From Candidatus Magnetominusculus xianensis (GTDB lineage: Bacteria > Nitrospirota > Thermodesulfovibrionia > Thermodesulfovibrionales > Magnetobacteriaceae), in assembly GCA_001541255.1 (NCBI GenBank), contig LNQR01000004.1, positions 1-64,000 of the forward strand: a stretch of DNA of 64,000 bases, given 5' to 3'. The translations under genes were made by a program, and so were the position numbers. Position 1 is the stretch's first letter; every line of letters begins with the position of its first letter. The notes below the pieces were generated by a model that saw only the letters and a program-made list of their open reading frames with translations, ran no database searches and had not been told where the DNA came from. Shown here piece by piece: positions 36,245 to 43,924 of this stretch.

Positions 36245-36760
36245 ATGGAAACGCTTGTAAGAGACTTTGACTTAACAGAAATAATCAATGGAGAGGAAAT
36301 CATGGGGCCTAGTCCATTTAGAAAACATCAGGCAGTTAGTGCCAACCTATTTGATATTATACGCAGCCACGTCAAAAGAAACAATTTAGGCAAAGTGTAT
36401 GATTCCCCGCTTGACGTAATCCTTGAAGAAGGAATCAATCGTCTTCAACCCGACATATTGTTTATCAAAAAGGAAAACTCTGACATTGAGCAGGACTGGA
36501 TTAGAGGCGTCCCGGATATGGTATGTGAGATTATATCACAAGGGACATACAAGATGGATATGGTACTGAAGAGGGCAGTCTACGAAAAATACAAGGTGCC
36601 GGAGTACTGGATAGTCTTACCGGAGTTGCAGGCAATTGAGGTCTTGACTATTGAGGGTGATAGATATAAGACATACTCCATTGCTGAGATTGAAGGAATG
36701 GTTCAATCAAAAGTCATCGAGGGGCTGCAAGTAAATATCAAAGACGCCTTCGAGGACTAA
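36245..36760 (+). CDS. Uma2 family (DUF820) putative endonuclease, second copy
   Basis: The 171-residue paralogue of 2365-2877 is nearly identical in the blocks TEIINGEEIMGPSPFRKHQ, IEQDWIRGVPDMVCEIIS and VPEYWI, with the D...E-x-K nuclease residues kept (RLQPDILFIKK; DMVCEIISQGTYKMDMVLK). Other parts differ (VKRNNLGKVYDSPLDVILEE). It is intact. The ATG at 36245 has no strong ribosome-binding site. Its presence again marks this 3.5-kb stretch as an accessory island. Confidence 0.8.
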   Translation: METLVRDFDLTEIINGEEIMGPSPFRKHQAVSANLFDIIRSHVKRNNLGKVYDSPLDVILEEGINRLQPDILFIKKENSDIEQDWIRGVPDMVCEIISQGTYKMDMVLKRAVYEKYKVPEYWIVLPELQAIEVLTIEGDRYKTYSIAEIEGMVQSKVIEGLQVNIKDAFED

Positions 36761-36846
36761 ATTATCCTAAGCCGATACTAAAGCAAAGGCAGCCTGTAGT
36801 CATCGCAAATTATGCTGCCGCTTCAGGAGTTAGCACCTTTGTCATT

Positions 36847-37599
36847 TTACACGCTCTTTACTCCTTGGGCTGCCAACATCTCTATGACACAATCAAGCGT
36901 GTCTTGAACTATTTTAGGGGTTATATCCTTAAGCTCTAAGCCATAGATGGTGGTCTCTATATATTTGCTGCCAAAGGACAGGTCTCCGATTTCAAGCAAT
37001 GGCACTGGTTCAGGATTCCCGGCATTTGCCCTGCCGTATGAAAAGAGCCGCTTAATCAGACCGCGAAATTGGCTGTTTGACAAGACTGTGCGGTTGACTT
37101 CGCTGTCCTGCCCCATGAGCTTGAATCTTGTGTCAAACTCATCGTCTCCTGTTCTTAACTTATTGGATATGTTAACCGCTTTACATGCACTGTCGTTGCA
37201 TTCCTGTATCTCCATACACAATCTAACGGCTGTTTGGGCCATGAGACGTATTATAAACTGCGGTGGGGTTTTTTCTTTTCCATGGGGTTTGCCTCCCGTA
37301 GGGGCAACATACCGGCAGTAGAAGCCATAATCGTTGTACTTTCCCGTTATAATCGATTCTGTCACAAAAAAACCCTGTCTGGGCGCTGCTCCCAGCCCTT
37401 TGGCCAATCTCTCAAGCGGTTCTTTGTAAGCCTTTGCGTTTATTTTTTTAGCAATAAATAAGAATGCCGCAATCATCACACCAAATATGACCATCAACAC
37501 AAATATGGTCATTGTATAGCCGGTCACTCCAGTCGATGAACTCAGAACTGTAGATACGGCCAGTAACACGACAATCAAAACAGAAAGCCATACTCTCAT
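36847..37599 (-). CDS. Hypothetical membrane protein, 250 aa
   Basis: I do not recognise the family. I start at ATG 37597-37599 (MRVWLSVLIVVLLAVST) because 'gggaggg' lies just upstream; a frame to 37662 has no such signal. Two membrane helices (about 2-20 and 28-50) are followed by a cytoplasmic or periplasmic domain of ~195 residues without clear motifs. The region after ~120 has paired Cys (CMEIQECNDSACKAV). It follows dapA by ~90 bases on the same strand and may be in the lysine operon's tail. Confidence 0.55.
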   Translation of the reverse strand: MRVWLSVLIVVLLAVSTVLSSSTGVTGYTMTIFVLMVIFGVMIAAFLFIAKKINAKAYKEPLERLAKGLGAAPRQGFFVTESIITGKYNDYGFYCRYVAPTGGKPHGKEKTPPQFIIRLMAQTAVRLCMEIQECNDSACKAVNISNKLRTGDDEFDTRFKLMGQDSEVNRTVLSNSQFRGLIKRLFSYGRANAGNPEPVPLLEIGDLSFGSKYIETTIYGLELKDITPKIVQDTLDCVIEMLAAQGVKSV

Positions 37600-37689
37600 G
37601 ACTACCCTCCCCAGAAACCATCCCGGGTTGACTCCGGGACGGGGCAGGCGCCGCCTAAGCACCCATTCACTGCCTGCGCATGTATTTAC

Positions 37690-38562
37690 CTATATCAATT
37701 TGTACGAACTCAGCACATCTTTTAGTTTGCCCTTGTTTGCTTCAGACATCTCACATAGCGGCAGACGAAACTCCTCTTTAATCCTGCCCATCATGGCAAG
37801 GGCACTCTTCACCGGTATAGGATTTGTCTCAATAAACATGGCCGCGTTAAGAGGGTCGAGATAGTAGTGGAGCTTTCTGGCCTCATCTATCTTCCCCTGT
37901 TCGACAAGTGTACACATCTGCGCCGATTCCTTTGGCATTACGTTTGCCGTTACGCTGATACCACCCTTGCCGCCCAGCATCATCAGTGGAAATGTGGTGA
38001 AATCATCCCCTGAGAGTACAGTTATCGCATCCCCGCAGAGCCTTATTATCTCACTTGCCTGCTTCATGTCGCCGGTGGCCTCTTTTATCGCTACGATTGA
38101 CTTGATAGTTGAGAGGCGGGCAACCGTTGAGGGCAGTATGTTGAGCGCCGTGCGCCCCGGCACGTTATACAGCACTATTGGTATATCAACGGCCTCGGCC
38201 ACTGCCTTATAATGCCGGTATATGCCCTCCTGCGTGGGTTTATTATAGTACGGGCAGACCAGCAGTGAGGCATCTGCCCCAAGTTTCTTTGCCTCTTTGG
38301 TCATCTTTATAGTCTCTTCTGTCGAGTTTGCCCCAGTGCCAGCGATTACAGGTACCCTGCCGCCAACAATCTTCACGGCGGCTTCTATGACCCTGTAGTG
38401 TTCGTCATACTCCAGCGTGGCCGACTCGCCCGTAGTGCCGCATGGGACAATTGCGCTTGTCCCCGACTGGATATGCCACTCTATCAGCTCAGAATAGGTC
38501 TTTTCGTCGAAACGCCCGTTACTAAATGGTGTTACTATGGCCACGATTGAGCCTTTGAACAT
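37690..38562 (-). CDS. dapA: 4-hydroxy-tetrahydrodipicolinate synthase
   Basis: DapA condenses pyruvate with aspartate semialdehyde at the branch to lysine and peptidoglycan. The 290-residue TIM barrel shows VPCGTTGESATLEYDEH (~40-56), LYNVPGRTALN with the active Tyr (~133) and IVAIKEATGDMKQ with the Schiff-base Lys (~161). LSGDDFTTFPLMMLGGKGGI is also conserved. 'aggaggaat' precedes the ATG. It is the third gene of lysA-dapF-dapA. Confidence 0.95.
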   Translation of the reverse strand: MFKGSIVAIVTPFSNGRFDEKTYSELIEWHIQSGTSAIVPCGTTGESATLEYDEHYRVIEAAVKIVGGRVPVIAGTGANSTEETIKMTKEAKKLGADASLLVCPYYNKPTQEGIYRHYKAVAEAVDIPIVLYNVPGRTALNILPSTVARLSTIKSIVAIKEATGDMKQASEIIRLCGDAITVLSGDDFTTFPLMMLGGKGGISVTANVMPKESAQMCTLVEQGKIDEARKLHYYLDPLNAAMFIETNPIPVKSALAMMGRIKEEFRLPLCEMSEANKGKLKDVLSSYKLI

Positions 38563-38585
38563 GTCGATATTCCTCCTAATATATG

Positions 38586-39422
38586 TTATATTTCAACAGC
38601 ACCTGTAAAGACATATGCCGCAGGGCCTGTCATATATACGTTACCGTCTTTTGACCACTCTATTTCAAGGTCGCCACCTCTTAGGTGAACCGTCACGCGT
38701 GAATTTGAAAACCCCTTCAAGTGTGTTGCAACCATTGAGGCACATGCCCCTGTCCCACAGGCAAGCGTCTCACCGGCACCACGTTCCCATACGCGCATCT
38801 TTATCTCATCACCTTTTATTATCTGAACGAACTCCACGTTTGTCCTCTCTGGGAAAAACTGATCTGTCTCAAGTAAGGGGCCGTCCACAGCAACCGGATA
38901 GTTGTCCACATCTGACACAAAGACAACGGCGTGTGGGTTGCCCATAGACACACATGTTACTTTTATCTTTTTATTTCCAATTTCAATAGGATAATCAATT
39001 ATCTGCCCGTCGGCATTTACTGGGATTTCCCGTCCAGAAAGCTGCGGGGCTCCCATGTTCACACACACCATATTATTTACCCTGGTAATCGATTTTATTC
39101 CAGCCGGGGTTTCCACATCTAAGACAGTCTCTTTGGCGATGCCCTTGTCCCAGGCATATACGGCGAGACATCGAATCCCGTTTCCACACATCTGGACTTC
39201 AGAGCCGTCGGCATTGAAAATCCTCATGCCAACATCAGCCGTTTTCGACGGCACGAGAAGGAGTAACTGGTCTGCCCCAACCCCAAAGCGGCGGTCACAG
39301 AGCGTTCTTGCATACAGGCTCCACGTCTCATAAGAAACGCCCTGAAGGCTGCCATCGGTTATGAAATCGACAACAATGAAATCATTGCCTATGCCGTGCA
39401 TCTTTGTGAACGCGATGTTCAT
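38586..39422 (-). CDS. dapF: Diaminopimelate epimerase
   Basis: DapF converts LL- to meso-diaminopimelate. The 278 residues include FTKMHGIGNDFIVVDF at the start and the two catalytic cysteines in MCGNGIRCLAVYA (~77-89) and LACGTGACASMVA (~219-231). GNPHAVVFV (~158) and ERGAGETLACGTGA are also seen. It overlaps lysA by 4 bases and lies 23 bases before dapA. Confidence 0.95.
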   Translation of the reverse strand: MNIAFTKMHGIGNDFIVVDFITDGSLQGVSYETWSLYARTLCDRRFGVGADQLLLLVPSKTADVGMRIFNADGSEVQMCGNGIRCLAVYAWDKGIAKETVLDVETPAGIKSITRVNNMVCVNMGAPQLSGREIPVNADGQIIDYPIEIGNKKIKVTCVSMGNPHAVVFVSDVDNYPVAVDGPLLETDQFFPERTNVEFVQIIKGDEIKMRVWERGAGETLACGTGACASMVATHLKGFSNSRVTVHLRGGDLEIEWSKDGNVYMTGPAAYVFTGAVEI

Positions 39423-40675
39423 TTTATGAATTCTGGAATGAGTTCATCTCTTACCAGGTCTTCGTACGTCTGTCTTTTGCGAATCAGGTAGTGTTCAGAG
39501 CCATTTACAAGTACCTCAGCCGTGCGCGGTCTGCTGTTGTAGTTAGAGCTCATAGAAAATCCATAGGCACCAGCGCTCATAACAACGGCATATTCCCCCT
39601 GCAGCATGGAAGGCAGCTCTCTGTCCTTGCCAAGGAAATCACCGGATTCACATATCGGGCCGACTATATCAGCAAACACGTCCTTCCTTTTCTTTTTATG
39701 TACGGGCATAATGTGGTGATAGGCGTCATACATGGCCGGTCTTATCATATCATTCATCCCGGCATCGACTATTATAAAATCCCTGTCGTGCCCCTTTTTA
39801 GTATAGAGGACTTTTGTGACCAGAAGCCCGGCATTGCCGACCAGTGTCCGACCTGGCTCCATGACAATAGTCAGATTTCTGCCCTGAAGGATAGGCTTAA
39901 TCTTCTCGGCCAGCTCTGAAGGATGAGGCGGGATTTCATCTAGGTATTGGATTCCCAACCCACCACCGATGTCCAGATATTTGATTTCGATTCCCTCGGC
40001 CTTCAGTTCGTCAATGAGCGATACAAGGCGCTGCAGCGCAACGAGAAACGGCTTCAGACTGATGATTTGAGAGCCGATATGTTCGTGAATACCGACAATC
40101 TTTACGTGTTTGAGTTTATGGGCGATTTTATAAAACTCAAGGGCACCCTCGATTGGTATCCCGAATTTGTTTTTTTTGTGACCAGTGGTTATTTTTGCAT
40201 GAGTGGCAGGGTCAACGTCCGGGTTTATGCGCAGCGCTATCGGGGCTGATTTGCCAAGTTTTGCGGCTGCCTTATCAATAGCCATCAGCTCCTGTTCTGA
40301 CTCTACGTTAAACATCAGGATATTTTCGCGCAGTGCATAGATTATCTCGTCCTCTTTTTTGCCGACTCCGGCGTAGACAATTTTCTCTGGCGGGATACCG
40401 GCCCTTAATGCCCTGAAAAGTTCGCCGCCTGAGACAATGTCCGCCCCGCCGCCCTCCGAAGCGAATGTCCTCAATATGGCAGCATTCGAGTTTGCCTTCA
40501 GCGCGTAGCAGATAATATGCGGGAAATCCTTAAAGGAATCGTCATAGGACTTAAAATGCCGCAGCAGCGTCTTATAGCTGTAAACATACAAAGGTGTGCC
40601 ATACGCCTCGACAAGGGTTTCCATTGAAACATCCTCTGCGTGAAACACACTGTTCTTATAATCGAAATAATGCAA
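39419..40675 (-). CDS. lysA: Diaminopimelate decarboxylase
   Basis: LysA makes lysine from meso-diaminopimelate using PLP. Residues: IICYALKANSNAAIL with the PLP Lys (~60), GGELFRALRAGIPPEKIVYAG, KFGIPIEGALEF, HEHIGSQI, DIGGGLGIQYL, EPGRTLVGNAGLLVTKVLY and ICESGDFLGKDREL with the catalytic Cys near ~345. Length 418 is normal. It is the first gene of the operon. Confidence 0.95.
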   Translation of the reverse strand: MHYFDYKNSVFHAEDVSMETLVEAYGTPLYVYSYKTLLRHFKSYDDSFKDFPHIICYALKANSNAAILRTFASEGGGADIVSGGELFRALRAGIPPEKIVYAGVGKKEDEIIYALRENILMFNVESEQELMAIDKAAAKLGKSAPIALRINPDVDPATHAKITTGHKKNKFGIPIEGALEFYKIAHKLKHVKIVGIHEHIGSQIISLKPFLVALQRLVSLIDELKAEGIEIKYLDIGGGLGIQYLDEIPPHPSELAEKIKPILQGRNLTIVMEPGRTLVGNAGLLVTKVLYTKKGHDRDFIIVDAGMNDMIRPAMYDAYHHIMPVHKKKRKDVFADIVGPICESGDFLGKDRELPSMLQGEYAVVMSAGAYGFSMSSNYNSRPRTAEVLVNGSEHYLIRKRQTYEDLVRDELIPEFIK

Positions 40676-40788
40676 TACAGGCCCTCACTTTCAAACATAA
40701 GCTAAAACCAATGGTTAATGCGTAATGATATAATTATTCACATCTTTTACGCAAGCCGCGTGCTAAAAAATCTGACTGCTGAGTTAAG

Positions 40789-41166
40789 CTACCATTGCCT
40801 TTCAAATGTCTTTTTCGAGTACGGCTCCTTTACATCCTCAAAGAGCGTTTCACGGCCCTTGGCCTTAAAGTGCAGGACTAGTTCCTTGTTAAATACACGA
40901 TACAGGACACTAAGCGGCGTCAGCACAAAATAAAAGGCTATTGCAAGCAGGATTTTTGAGTTTACCGTACCCAGTACCTCGGCAAACTTCAACCACGCCG
41001 CAGCTATTGGCCGTACCAAAGGCTCTGCAAACACGTTCAGCGCCATAAGCACAAAGGCCGTCCACAGGAGCCACCCCCTGCCGAAAATAATAAACCCCGC
41101 CATGGCTGCCAGCACCAGCACATTTATTGTCTTCTGAGTATCAATATTAGGCTTCATCGTCACCAT
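40789..41166 (-). CDS. SxtJ-like small membrane protein
   Basis: The 125-residue protein has two to three membrane helices (INVLVLAAMAGFIIFGRGWL; LLWTAFVLMALNVFAEPL; SKILLAIAFYFVLTPLSVLY) and a short tail ending KKTFERQW. That matches the SxtJ family found beside NodU/SxtI carbamoyltransferases (family knowledge). It lies 14 bases after the 49-residue gene and is the third member of a conserved trio. Function unknown; it may anchor or regulate the carbamoyltransferase. Confidence 0.65.
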   Translation of the reverse strand: MVTMKPNIDTQKTINVLVLAAMAGFIIFGRGWLLWTAFVLMALNVFAEPLVRPIAAAWLKFAEVLGTVNSKILLAIAFYFVLTPLSVLYRVFNKELVLHFKAKGRETLFEDVKEPYSKKTFERQW

Positions 41167-41180
41167 TATCAGCCCTCAGC

Positions 41181-41330
41181 CTAAAAAAGTGTATAAATAA
41201 ACGGCGCTACCGCTGAACCGCCTGCAAACACTATTAACAGGCCCATTAGAAGCAGCACTATTATCATTGGCAGAAGCCACCACTTTTTCCTGACCCTTAA
41301 AAAATCCCACAACTCCTTTAAAATACCCAT
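41181..41330 (-). CDS. DUF5989/SxtK-like small membrane protein, 49 aa
   Basis: Reading MGILKELWDFLRVRKKWWLL then a hydrophobic stretch (PMIIVLLLMGLLIVFAGGSA) and VAPFIYTLF, it has a short basic/aromatic amphipathic start and one membrane helix. This is the pattern of the DUF5989 family that accompanies SxtJ and carbamoyltransferases. The ATG at 41328-41330 follows a purine-rich leader; the frame is too short for many gene callers. It sits between the carbamoyltransferase (42 bases away) and the SxtJ-like gene. Confidence 0.7.
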   Translation of the reverse strand: MGILKELWDFLRVRKKWWLLPMIIVLLLMGLLIVFAGGSAVAPFIYTLF

Positions 41331-41372
41331 TTAATGTAAATCCTCCTGCTTCTAACTCCTAACTCCTAACTC

Positions 41373-43247
41373 CTAATCTAGCCCGAACTCCTCTTTCCAA
41401 TCCCTTTCCTCGTGCCAGGGCCTTTGGGCCTTCTTGTCAAATATAAAATTGCCCATCACCAGGCAATCCATCTCAGTTCTCATAAAACACCTGTAGGCGT
41501 CCTCAGGGGTGCAGACAATCGGCTCTCCCCGCACGTTAAAGCTCGTATTTACGATTACCCCATAGCTGGTCTTTTCTTTGAACTTGCTGATTAGTCTGTG
41601 ATACCGCGGGTTGGTCTCCTTATGTACAGATTGAATCCTTGCCGAGTAATCCAGGTGTGTTATCGCCGGCAAATCGGAACGAACATGATAGAGTTTCTCT
41701 TTTATTGTCAGTTGGTTATAGTTATTTGGGCGTGGATTAGTCCTCGAACTTACCACATCGGCTATGAAGAGCATATAGGGGGATGCAGTATTTGTCGTGA
41801 AATACTCTGGTAAGTCCTCAAACAATACAGACGGGGCAAAGGGCCTGAAACTCTCTCTGAACTTGATTTTCAGATTGAGCCTCTTTTGCATCTCTGTGTC
41901 ACGGGCGTCGCCGATGATGCTCCTGTTGCCAAGTGAGCGCGGCCCCCACTCCATTTTCCCCTGAAACCAGCCGATTACGTTGCCAAGTGAAAGCAGTTCT
42001 GCCGTTTTTTCGGCGACTGTGTCGAAGTCTTCATAGTACGTATATGGGGCATTATATCTTCTTGCCGTCCTCTCGATGTCAAGGCTGCTGAACTCAGGGC
42101 CAAGATATGCCCCCTGCATTGCGTCATCAGCGACATTGACGAAAGCACCTCTTGTCCTTTGGCCTTCGCCGTACATATAATACGCAGCGTATGCCGCGCC
42201 CAGGGCGCCGCCCGCGTCTCCTGCCGCCGGTTGTACCCAAATATTGTCAAACACGCCCGATAGGGCAAGCTTAGTGTTTGCCACACAGTTTAGCGCTACT
42301 CCACCGGCCATTGTAAGATTCTTTGAGCCGGTCAGGGTTGCCGCTGTCTTTCCCATCTTAATAACTACATCCTCTGTTATCTGCTGAATCGCCAGCGCAA
42401 GGTCGCAGTGGCACTGTTGCAGCTCTCCCTCCGGCAGCCTTCGCGGGAAACCAAACAATCCCTCCCACATCCGGTCATCAACCATTGTAAGGGCTGTTGC
42501 ATAACAAAAATAATCCTGATTAAGCCAAACCGAACCGTCGTCTTTGACCTCTATAATATTAGTGTAGATACTGTCCATGTATTTTTTCACTTCTTGTGAG
42601 CCGTGCCTTCCGTATGGGGCCAGACCCATGAGTTTATATTCGCCGGAGTTTACCTTAAAGCCAAGATAATATGTAAAGGCGGAATAGAGAAGCCCCAGCG
42701 AATGGGGGAATCTCATCTCCTTAAGCATCGTAATGCCGCTGCCCTTGCCGTGACTGATTGAGGCGGTTGCCCACTCACCAACTCCATCAACAGTAAGTAT
42801 CGCGGCCTCGTCAAATGGCGACGGGAAAAAGGCGCTTGCCGCGTGCGACAGGTGATGCTCTGAAAACAGGAGTTTTAGTTTATCCTTATCAAAGGCTTCT
42901 ATTTGTGCCAGCTCATCGCCGATTAATTTCCTAAGAAAGAGCTTCTCTTTAACCCACACAGGGATTGCCGAGAGAAATGACTTAAACCCCTTCGGCGCAT
43001 AGGCATAGTATGTCTCAAGCAGACGCTCGAACTTCAATATGGGCTTGTCGTAGAAGATTACGCAGTCCAGCCTTGAAAGCGTAAGGCCGCTGCTGCCAAG
43101 ACAAAATTCAACTGCGTTAACGGGAAAAGACGAATCGTGCTTTTTGCGTGTAAAGCGTTCCTCGTGTGCCGCTGCCGCTATTTTACCGTCAACCAACAAC
43201 GCAGCGGCTGAGTCATGATAATATGCCGAAATCCCTAATATATTCAT
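41373..43247 (-). CDS. Carbamoyltransferase, NodU/CmcH/SxtI family
   Basis: These enzymes use carbamoyl phosphate and ATP to carbamoylate hydroxyl groups on sugars, antibiotics or toxins. The 624 residues start MNILGISAYYHDSAAALLVD, with HHLSHAASAFFPSPFDEAAI (~130-150, metal/substrate His residues), LTMAGGVALNCVANTKL (~312), and the C-terminal YrdC-like WFQGKMEWGPRSLGNRSI (~430) and VNTSFNVRGEPIVCTPEDA (~580). The acceptor is unknown. With its two small downstream membrane genes it forms a three-gene set like sxtI-sxtK-sxtJ. Confidence 0.9.
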   Translation of the reverse strand: MNILGISAYYHDSAAALLVDGKIAAAAHEERFTRKKHDSSFPVNAVEFCLGSSGLTLSRLDCVIFYDKPILKFERLLETYYAYAPKGFKSFLSAIPVWVKEKLFLRKLIGDELAQIEAFDKDKLKLLFSEHHLSHAASAFFPSPFDEAAILTVDGVGEWATASISHGKGSGITMLKEMRFPHSLGLLYSAFTYYLGFKVNSGEYKLMGLAPYGRHGSQEVKKYMDSIYTNIIEVKDDGSVWLNQDYFCYATALTMVDDRMWEGLFGFPRRLPEGELQQCHCDLALAIQQITEDVVIKMGKTAATLTGSKNLTMAGGVALNCVANTKLALSGVFDNIWVQPAAGDAGGALGAAYAAYYMYGEGQRTRGAFVNVADDAMQGAYLGPEFSSLDIERTARRYNAPYTYYEDFDTVAEKTAELLSLGNVIGWFQGKMEWGPRSLGNRSIIGDARDTEMQKRLNLKIKFRESFRPFAPSVLFEDLPEYFTTNTASPYMLFIADVVSSRTNPRPNNYNQLTIKEKLYHVRSDLPAITHLDYSARIQSVHKETNPRYHRLISKFKEKTSYGVIVNTSFNVRGEPIVCTPEDAYRCFMRTEMDCLVMGNFIFDKKAQRPWHEERDWKEEFGLD

Positions 43248-43379
43248 GCACGCTATTTTAGCATATAACGATTATTATTTGTGCACAATAGCAGCGGCTT
43301 TTCTGGGCAAGCGCATTTCAACATCTGATAAAGAAAATTAGTTCTAACAAAAATTTTAGCTTCTGATTATAATAAGACT

Positions 43380-43652
43380 ATGAGGCCGATTAGATTATCA
43401 GTACATGCGAAGGAACAATTGCCTTATAGAGGCATAGAAGAAGACGAAGTATTTGATGCTATTAGAACATCGACATGGGAGACGGCTAAAAAAGAAAGAC
43501 TTCAGGCAACTAAGAATTATCTTTACGGAAATGAGTGGAATAATAAATTTTACTCGTATAAGCAGGTAAAACCGGTGTTTGTTGAAGAAGAGTCTGAAAT
43601 CGTTGTTATAACCGTCTATGCTTATTATTTTAATAAAGAGGTGAAGGCATGA
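43380..43652 (+). CDS. DUF4258 domain protein
   Basis: The 90-residue product begins RPIRLSVHAKEQLPYRGI; the 'S.HA..Q...RGI...EV..AI' pattern is characteristic of DUF4258, a RelE-like/BrnT-like fold considered toxin-like (family knowledge). A TATAAT lies at about 43368-43373, just before the ATG. It overlaps the DUF2283 gene by 4 bases, and such DUF4258-DUF2283 pairs recur in genomes as probable TA modules. Confidence 0.75.
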   Translation: MRPIRLSVHAKEQLPYRGIEEDEVFDAIRTSTWETAKKERLQATKNYLYGNEWNNKFYSYKQVKPVFVEEESEIVVITVYAYYFNKEVKA

Positions 43653-43864
43653 GAATAACTTATGATTCGGAAGTAGATGCCCTATATATACGTTTCATAG
43701 AGACTACTGTAACAACTGAACATGTGGCTGAGGGTATTGCAGTAGATTATGATTCGGAAGGACGAATTGCAGGGATTGAGATTTTGGACGCCATAATGCG
43801 TGTTGGAAGTAAAGATGTGTTCAAGAAAATAACCTTAGAGGACTTAGCACTTCAGGGCAAATGA
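43649..43864 (+). CDS. DUF2283 domain protein
   Basis: The 71-residue protein reads RITYDSEVDALYIRFIE, then GIAVDYDSEGRIAGIEILDA, the DUF2283 signature ('D...D.LYI' and 'D...G...GIEIL.A'). It is the likely antitoxin-like partner of the overlapping DUF4258 gene. The function of the family is unproven. Confidence 0.78.
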   Translation: MRITYDSEVDALYIRFIETTVTTEHVAEGIAVDYDSEGRIAGIEILDAIMRVGSKDVFKKITLEDLALQGK

Positions 43865-43879
43865 TATGCGTTTGCCCTA

Positions 43880-43902
43880 GGCGGCCTTTTGCTGAGGCCG
43901 CC
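43880..43902. terminator. GC hairpin between converging genes
   Basis: GGCGGCCT (43880-43887) pairs with AGGCCGCC (43895-43902) around a 7-base loop, between the DUF2283 stop (43864) and the converging subtilisin stop (43925). The stem can serve both strands; a poly-T tail is not obvious. Confidence 0.55.
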
Positions 43903-43924
43903 ACTACCGTATCGTTTCAACAAG

